Assembly (NCBI GenBank): GCA_014773175.1
Contig: VXCM01000069.1
Span: 124,001-188,000 of the forward strand
Length of the DNA stretch: 64,000 nucleotides
Direction: 5' to 3'
DNA from: Lucifuga dentata
Lineage: Eukaryota > Chordata > Actinopteri > Ophidiiformes > Bythitidae
Positions 58,046-64,000 of this stretch are shown piece after piece. The translations under genes and the position numbers were made by a program. Each line of letters opens with the position of its first letter. The stretch's first letter is position 1. The notes beneath the pieces are model-generated. The model had not been told where the DNA came from, did no database searches, and saw only the letters and a list, made by a program, of their open reading frames with translations.

Positions 58046-59094
58046 TAGCCATGCCATATGGAGCCAAACAGCATCAAGTGTCATTCCTGCCTGTTCCACA
58101 CAATGCACACAGACTCACTCTCTTACCTTTCTTCTTTCCCTCTAAAACATTATCCCTCCATCATTCATCTTGTCCTCAGTTTATCCCAAAGCAGAATCTC
58201 TCCCTCTGTGACTCAAACCCACGAGACATCTTTAAACCATCTTTAAGTCCAACAGTGTCAACTCGCGGCCTCTCTCTCTCTTTCGTCTAGCCTCCCACTC
58301 GTTCCCCTCTCCCAGGCCGAAGAGATGCTCGTGAATTTTTAATGGTGCCATTGTGCTTTTGTGTGCACGAGTGAATGGAGACACGTTGGCTGTAGTCAAT
58401 ACTTTCTGAAAGAAATTTGGTCAGCCTGCCGCAGAGTGCACTTCATTTAGCAATGGCTGCACCTAAACACAGGAAGCAGTCAGGCTTCAGGCATGGAGGC
58501 AGTGGGGTCAAAGGTCACTGGCTCCACCTGCTGTACAGGTGGGGAGGGAGCAAGCCAGCAGGATGAGAACATGAAAGACTCCTGATGAAAACGTGGACTC
58601 TTGTCAACAATTTTTCATGACTTTTGTGTGCTTTATGATTATTCTTATCACCAAAATATAAAATATAAAATTCCTATAATATACTTATAGTTCTTACTAA
58701 CTTATATATTGCTTTTCTGTAGATGTGGTGTGATCCCCAGGGTAAATTGGAGGACCGTTGGCTGGCAAAATGGATACCAAGAAGCTGCAGTGCACAATGA
58801 TTTACATTACGAGCTTTTTTGTTTTCTGAGAATGAATTCCTTTGGTGTTTGAGTACTATGTTGTCCTTGTTTTATCATTTGGTGTTGAGTTATGGTTTTG
58901 AAACCTCAAACTGGAAAGTAATAACAAGCTGAATAGTCTTGTAAAAGTAGCTAGCAAAATTACTGGAGTCAATGAAATCCAACTTCACAATACTTACAAG
59001 GTTTTTATGAAGACTGAGGCTATCGTGAATTGTCCAGATCATCCATAGTTTAAGGAGTTTGAGTTGTTTTTTTTTTTTTTTTTNTTTTTTTTTT

Positions 59095-59165
59095 TTTTTT
59101 TTACCTGGCTGCAGACCAAATTTCCCTTTGGGGACAATAAGGATTGATTGATTGATTGATTGATG
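59095..59165 (+). mobile_element. LINE tail with (ATTG)n
   Basis: TTTCCCTTTGGGGACAATAA followed by GGATTGATTGATTGATTG is a typical 3' tail of fish LINEs; preceded by poly-T with an N. Confidence 0.55.
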
Positions 59166-59424
59166 AGCTGAAGCAGCAAAAATTCACTAAACACCTCATT
59201 TGTTTGGGAGCATCATTTAGAAATTTTTTGGACACAAAATTTTAAACTTGTATTTTCTAGACTGTACTGAAAACACTTTTAGCAATTTGGTCTTTGAGAA
59301 AAATTCAAAACAAAGGCAAAACCCCATTTTGCTTTCATTTACCAAGGGTGCCAAGATGAGTGGAGGGTAATTCAGATAATGTAGAAATAAAACAAATACT
59401 GGGAGACATCAAAGTTTTATGGAC

Positions 59425-59430
59425 TTTATT
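59425..59430 (-). terminator. drg2: Candidate drg2 poly(A) signal AATAAA
   Basis: On the minus strand AATAAA lies about 270 bases after the drg2 stop, giving a short 3' UTR of about 300 bases. Motif and position only; transcript ends not seen. Confidence 0.4.
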
Positions 59431-59697
59431 CCTTTTTTCTTTCTCCTTGAATGACAGGATCCTCCTCATCTTAAAAGGTAAAACACACCATTTTCTGTCC
59501 CAAGTCAAATCTGGTCTGTCTAAACAATTAGTTGTTAAATTTCATATACAAAAGAAGAATCGTGGTGATTTTAGGTTTGCTGTGTTTCTACTGTACAATG
59601 AAATTTCAGTCTTGTTTTTTTTTTTTCATTTTAACGCCTCCAATGGATGCCTGAATCCTCTTGCCGAGTCTCTCCTCTGTCCAATCGGAAGCCTACT

Positions 59698-59784
59698 TTA
59701 CTTCTTTACGATCTGGATGACGTCCTCGTGCTCCAGAATGTGCGTTAGCCCTACCCTCTGAGGGCTGTACTTGGTGCTGGTTCC
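59698..59784 (-). CDS. drg2: drg2 last coding exon with stop
   Basis: Acceptor cccag... read as ttccag|GGA; encodes [20 protein letters not shown] then DVIQIVKK and TAA at 59698-59700. 87 nt. It follows a 1.19-kb intron containing a hAT-like repeat. Confidence 0.95.
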   Translation of the reverse strand, partial: GTSTKYSPQRVGLTHILEHEDVIQIVKK

Positions 59785-62700
59785 CTGGAAGACCAGAAGA
59801 CGGCGCAGGTCAGACCCGTTTGTGTTCAAGTCCAAACAGCATCTAGTTCATTAACGGATCCATTACATACATCCATTACGTACATTCGTCTGGATTTCTA
59901 GAATTGACGACTTTACCGATGACTCCTTGGATTTAAGCTTTTGTATCAAAATAGAGAGAAAACCTCACATACTGCATTGCAAAATTTCAACAGATTATGT
60001 TGTAACACACCGTTTCCCAACCTTGGGGTCAAGGCCCCACGTGGGGTCGCTTGATATGCAAATGTGGTCGTGAGAAAATTGCTAAAACTAGCTGGATATA
60101 CAGAGATATAAATAGATATAAACAATAATTGAATGAGCTTTATATTTACTTATTCTAAAATCAACTTTTTAAAAAAAAAAAGTTTAATTTACATTTGAAA
60201 ACATGTTAAAAATGAGTTGCCTGAAATTACATGAACTCTGAACTTTGAACTTCACAAACAAGTCGTTCTGTGTCAGCATATTCAGCTTTGACGTCCTCTT
60301 AGCCAACATAGAAAACTAAAATGTTCTGTCATACATAGCTGGTCATTAAAACAATTTATCAAGTAGGAAACAAATGTCAATACTTTAAACAGCTGGGGTT
60401 GTGAAAAATTTCAGGCTTAAAAATGGAGTTATAAGCCATTTGTTGTAACAAAATTTACTGTTTTTTTCCCCCTAAAAGAAAAAACAAACAAAATATACAT
60501 TAGCAAAGCCTGAAAATGAAATTTTATCTGTCATCTTGTGCATTTACATGACTCTGCTTTCTCTTTATTAGAACACAGGTGGAGCTCTTCGATTATTTGC
60601 TGTTCTTATCATCCTGTAAGGTTTCTTTGTAAATTTGCCTGTTTCCCAGCCTGCGGCTCCTACTGCACACCTGACCATTGGAGAAGAAGGAATCTCTCTA
60701 TGAATTGCTCCTCCTCCTTTTTTCCTTATGTAATTTATTTTGGGGAGTATTTCCTCGTCTTGGCTGACAAGTAAGTATTGTGCTGCGTTCACTGTACCTC
60801 AGAACTTGGGAAGCTGCAACTGGGAAATTACTTGTAATTGTCACTGTGCGGTTGCTGTACCTCTGATGGCCCACAGCCACGACCTCAGTAAACCCTCAAA
60901 CAGTTTACAGGACAGGAAACGAACGAGTTCACATTTTTAAAGATCAGTGCAACCAAAAATTAAAAAATACTCACCCAAACCAGAGCATATTTGAACTGGC
61001 TTGCTAAGGTTCTGTGGATTCGATGGCACTGCAGACAGCAAAAAACACACATTTCCATAAGAATAATAAAAAAATATGTGTGTACATACAGCTGAGTAAT
61101 TATTTATGTGCATAGGCTTTATGTGTGTGATAGTTATGTGCATGTGTGTGTTTTTTGTGTGTGTGTTTTGCTCACCGCATGTTCTACACTTGCTCCTCTT
61201 CTCATAATGATGGCATCATTGAAATCTGGACGCTCTAATAGATAAAAAAATAAACAATGCAATTTTAATTTACAAGGTGTATATTCATGTGTGTGACAGA
61301 GTCTATTGGGTGTGAAAATGTGGAGAGTGTGTGTGTGTGTGTGTGTACCTCCTCTCTTCTTAGTATAAAGGCAAATCAGAGCCAGGTATTCCCACAACTT
61401 TTCCAGAAGATAATCCAGGTTCAGCTTCATCCCACAGCTGAGACACACATCACACAGAAGATGGAAAACAGCAGCTAAAACCTCACGTAGAGTGTGACAT
61501 AAAACAGCTTTCACCCAAAAGCACAGGGATACACACACACACACACACACACACGGCTGACCTGATGACAACACTGTGAGGTGTACGGGCCAGCCAGTCC
61601 ACCTCCTCAATAGAGATTTGATCCACCTTATTGTACACCTGTGAACCATAAACGAGATGGAAAAACCTGAACTGCAGTGTTTTCGTGTTTTTATTGGTAG
61701 ACATTTTCTTTTTTTTTTTTTTTTTTNTTTTTTTTTTTTTTTTTTAGAAAACCATCTTTGGATGTATAAAACTCTTTTAATACAACAAAAGGCCAACATT
61801 TTAGAGGTGTGGGGTTTTCACCCAGCACTAATGACAACAATGTATATGGGTGTTGTCGTACGTAAAGGCAAGGCATGTAAACTCTGTTTCCAACGATGAC
61901 GTCGATGAACTCGTCGGGCGTGCAGTCCTCCCTGAAGAGAACTTCTGCGTTAAAGATTTCTGAGGAAGAGGGTTAAAGATGCTACACAGCGACTGCAATG
62001 AGACATTAAACAAGCTCAAACAAATGAGACAGAGACAAAAAAAAAAAAAAAAAAANAAAAAAAAAAAACATGAGAAACACACATGGTGCCGTGAAAAAGT
62101 AGTTGCCTCGGTTGCTGTTCTTGCTGCTAAATGTGGCACAACTAGTTATTTAAGGACCATACCGGCCATTTTGCATTTTGCCTAATATATTCCATTTTCA
62201 TTCACGTAATATTACTGACAATCATTTCCCATACTACTGGAACGGTGAATTAAAAATGTTTTTCCTACCTTCCAGACTGCCATTGGTTTCAGTTCATTCT
62301 GGTACGCTATTAAAATCAACTTGCTGNTTTTTTTTTTTTTTTTTTTTGAAGTCACATAATTTTAGCATTTAAGTACAATAAAAAGTGTGGAGTGATATGT
62401 ATGTCTCCACCGGGGAATATAATCCCAAAAGAACACTGTGACTGTGACTTCATCGCTGAAAATTAAATTATAACTAGTAACATAAACTACACTACATACT
62501 ACAATACCTAAAATATAAATACATCAGAGATATCTTAAAATTTAACTAAGAAGAACAAGGTTCAAAAGTGCACAAAAATGTAGCCTGTAAAGCAAATTTA
62601 ATTTATATGCAATTCTGGCATAATGCAAGCGTATCTGCTTGCATTATGCCAATACCGATGTATGGATGATAAACCAATATCGATCAATCATGTCAACCCT

Positions 62701-63506
62701 GACTGCATATTATATTGGTTGGCTGTATATTGGTTGGACTCTAAAGCAGAAATGAAAGGTTCTGAAAATAAACAACTGAAATTCCATAACTGGTGGGAAT
62801 CCTGAAGAGAGAGACAGAGAGACAAATATTTACACGTGGAAATATCAGGAATGTCTCTTGGGCAAAAATACATTAAATTCATAAACTGTGTGCCGCCTCG
62901 TCTGTCTCTGGTGGTGTGAAGGATACTGTATTCGTGAAGGATGACTTGGACGAGCTTCTCTGAGCAGTGGGTGAGTGAAACTGTGGAGTTGTAGGAGAGG
63001 CCGCCGCCTTTCTTGGGCTTCAGAGAGACATGAGTGAGACATTTAGACCAAGTTAATATGACTACTCAAGTTTCTGTCAAAACTCTGATCTATGACAAGA
63101 TGTCTCAAAAACTCATCATGGCCAGATTTCCATGAATTTTGTTGTGGACATTCATGATCCCAGAGGATGAACCCTAAACTTTTAGTGACCTCTTAACCTC
63201 TCCTTTCGTGCTCAACAAACTTTACTACAGGGAAAATTTTGAAACCGTACCTTGAAATAAATATTTGGTTTTGTCCTGTTGAGTCTGATGCCGACTGATT
63301 CCAGCTCTTTTTCTAGAAGCATTCTAGAAAAACAACAGATATAAAGTTAAAGGCCAGTATTTCATCTCACACGCTTCTGTGCATCTCAAACCTCCTAAAG
63401 GTGGCGTCACACAACCTCTGAACATCTCCTTTGGTGGCGTCCAACATCATGATGATGACGTCTGCTGTCCTGGCAACAGCAATGACTTGCCGACCTCTAC
63501 CCTTAC
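59698..63506 (-). CDS. drg2: drg2, developmentally regulated GTP-binding protein 2 (3' nine exons)
   Basis: Translation-associated GTPase of the Obg/DRG family, stabilised in other eukaryotes by DFRP2/RWDD1 (established knowledge). Nine exons give about 240 codons, matching roughly residues 125-364 of 364-residue human DRG2. Visible: [20 protein letters not shown] after the G3 region, G4 motif NKVD, G5-like SCGMKLN, then the TGS domain ending [10 protein letters not shown] and TAA at 59698. All phases agree. G1 and G3 are in 5' exons beyond base 64000. Identity with DRG2 rather than DRG1 comes from the C-terminus ([13 protein letters not shown]) and KPKKGGG. It lies upstream of myo15a on the same strand, as in human 17p11.2. 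Confidence 0.96.
60008..60420. mobile_element. Possible hAT-like element in drg2 intron
   Basis: Starts CCGTTTCCCAACCTTGGGGT followed by GTGGGGTCGC, a wording typical of CAGTGTTTCCCAACC-ended hAT repeats. Right end uncertain near GCTGGGGTTGTGAAAAA. Confidence 0.45.
60975..61028 (-). CDS. drg2: drg2 exon: TGS domain
   Basis: Acceptor ctgcag, donor TGG|gtgagt. Encodes [18 protein letters not shown]. 54 nt, phase 0. Confidence 0.95.
61176..61234 (-). CDS. drg2: drg2 exon: TGS domain
   Basis: Acceptor attag, donor GCG|gtgagc. Encodes [20 protein letters not shown]. 59 nt, ends in phase 0. Confidence 0.95.
61349..61437 (-). CDS. drg2: drg2 exon: G5-like SCGMKLN
   Basis: Acceptor tctcag, donor GGAG|gtacac. 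Encodes [20 protein letters not shown] then ICLYTKKRG. 89 nt, ends in phase 1; TGS domain starts near its end. Confidence 0.95.
61562..61638 (-). CDS. drg2: drg2 exon: G4 motif NKVD
   Basis: Acceptor tcacag, donor AG|gtcagc. Encodes [20 protein letters not shown] then HSVVIS. NKVD is the guanine-specificity motif. 77 nt, ends in phase 2. Confidence 0.95.
61862..61959 (-). CDS. drg2: drg2 exon: [18 protein letters not shown]
   Basis: Acceptor cctcag, donor TAC|gtacga (a weak site but the only one in phase). Encodes [17 protein letters not shown] and [13 protein letters not shown]. 98 nt, ends in phase 0. Confidence 0.93.
62150..62440 (+). mobile_element. MITE copy in drg2 intron, right end lost
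   Basis: TTAAGGACCATACCGGCC, then TTTTTCCTACCTTCCAGAC. Poly-T with N at 62327. Confidence 0.8.
62927..63017 (-). CDS. drg2: drg2 exon: PKKGGG segment
   Basis: Acceptor ctgaag, donor TACA|gtatcc. Encodes [20 protein letters not shown] and ends QVILHEYK. 91 nt, ends in phase 1. Confidence 0.94.
63251..63323 (-). CDS. drg2: drg2 exon: [14 protein letters not shown]
   Basis: Acceptor ttctag, donor AAG|gtacgg. Encodes [20 protein letters not shown] then IYFK. 73 nt, ends in phase 0. Confidence 0.95.
63416..63506 (-). CDS. drg2: drg2 exon: [15 protein letters not shown]
   Basis: Acceptor catag, donor AG|gttgtg. Encodes [20 protein letters not shown] then [11 protein letters not shown], nearly the same as human. 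91 nt, phase 1 in and 2 out. First drg2 exon in the window. Confidence 0.96.
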
Positions 63507-64000
63507 CTATGAAAGGTGAAAGGTCAGAAAACAACAATTATTATGAAGCCAAGACTTTTTCCTCACGATTACCGATTACAAAGCTGCAAATTCTGAATTA
63601 CAAACTGATGGAACAGAAAAACTAAACTTTTAGCTACCCAAAATTTTAGCTACTTCATTCGTTATGACTTTACCAGAGTCCAAGTACAGATCGGCCCAAC
63701 TTCAACATTAAAAAACAAACAGCCAAAATACCTGAAAACACCTGTGCAGGTGTGCAGGGCCTTTGCACAGCACCTTCATACTTCCTTATCAAATCAGCAC
63801 TACACCATGAAATGAAACAGTTTTGACTTTTAATATTTTGGTTTTCAAATTCAATTTTCAAATTAATTCACAATGTGACTATAAAGATTCTGCTCACCAC
63901 AGATTTTTTTTTTTTTTTTTTTTNTTTTTTTTTTTTTTTTTTACTTTTTACCTTACAATGAGAGATGTGTATTACCCCCTAAGTACAACTACATACCAGT
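63507..64000 (-). other. drg2 intron running off the window
   Basis: No further drg2 exon is seen; poly-T with N at 63924. The upstream exon (G3 region, DLPG) must lie beyond base 64000. Confidence 0.8.

Larger units (their letters stand above)
51413..59424. other. Intergenic region between drg2 3' end and myo15a promoter
   Basis: About 8 kb: three MITE copies or fragments plus a solo end, CT and AC repeats, a LINE remnant, and unique AT-rich stretches at 55.4-57.1 and 58.3-58.5 kb. No supported gene. Confidence 0.7.

Noticed and set aside
1..64000. Search for CRISPR arrays, tRNA/rRNA genes, operons or integrated viral genes
   Set aside because: No spaced direct-repeat arrays, rRNA segments or viral gene motifs seen by eye; tandem repeats found are microsatellites or coding repeats. 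tRNAs were not excluded by computation.

Overview
This window is vertebrate nuclear DNA, almost certainly from a teleost fish. Genes have short exons with GT/AG introns of 0.1-3.5 kb. Dinucleotide microsatellites, interspersed DNA-transposon remnants and LINE remnants are abundant, and the encoded proteins are vertebrate-specific. No bacterial, plasmid, CRISPR or viral gene system is visible.

Two genes are recognisable, both on the minus strand. From right to left these are: (1) drg2, a developmentally regulated GTP-binding protein, about 59.4-63.5 kb, of which the last nine coding exons are present and the 5' exons lie beyond base 64000; and (2) myo15a, the unconventional myosin XV of inner-ear stereocilia, 587-44636 for coding sequence, with a candidate TATA promoter and non-coding first exon near 51.2-51.4 kb. 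I traced 48 coding exons of myo15a; all splice phases are compatible once assembly artefacts are allowed for. The window ends inside the SH3 domain, so the second MyTH4 and the C-terminal FERM exons lie to the left of base 1. The order drg2 then myo15a on one strand matches human 17p11.2 (DRG2-MYO15A) from memory.

myo15a layout (high to low coordinates): giant exon 38491-44636 coding a disordered N-terminal extension of about 2,050 residues (human about 1,220); motor domain 24027-38047 with P-loop, switch I and switch II intact; IQ-type lever arm and a charged helix 20109-23123; first MyTH4 region about 14.7-18.7 kb; a Gly/Pro/Gln/His-rich linker 5.3-14.5 kb; a FERM-like segment 1163-4978; start of SH3 587-698. 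The giant exon holds about 17 degenerate tandem protein repeats (core [22 protein letters not shown]), which is the most unusual coding feature in the window.

The non-coding DNA is dominated by one palindromic, TTAA-bounded miniature transposon family (about 20 copies or fragments in both orientations), plus hAT-like fragments, LINE 3' ends, other inverted-repeat elements and many simple repeats.

The assembly carries a systematic artefact: isolated single Ns sit inside homopolymers or microsatellites, or between two 58-104 bp near-identical direct copies. Several fall in myo15a exons and make an intact gene look frameshifted (41545 and 7260) or internally duplicated (42363).
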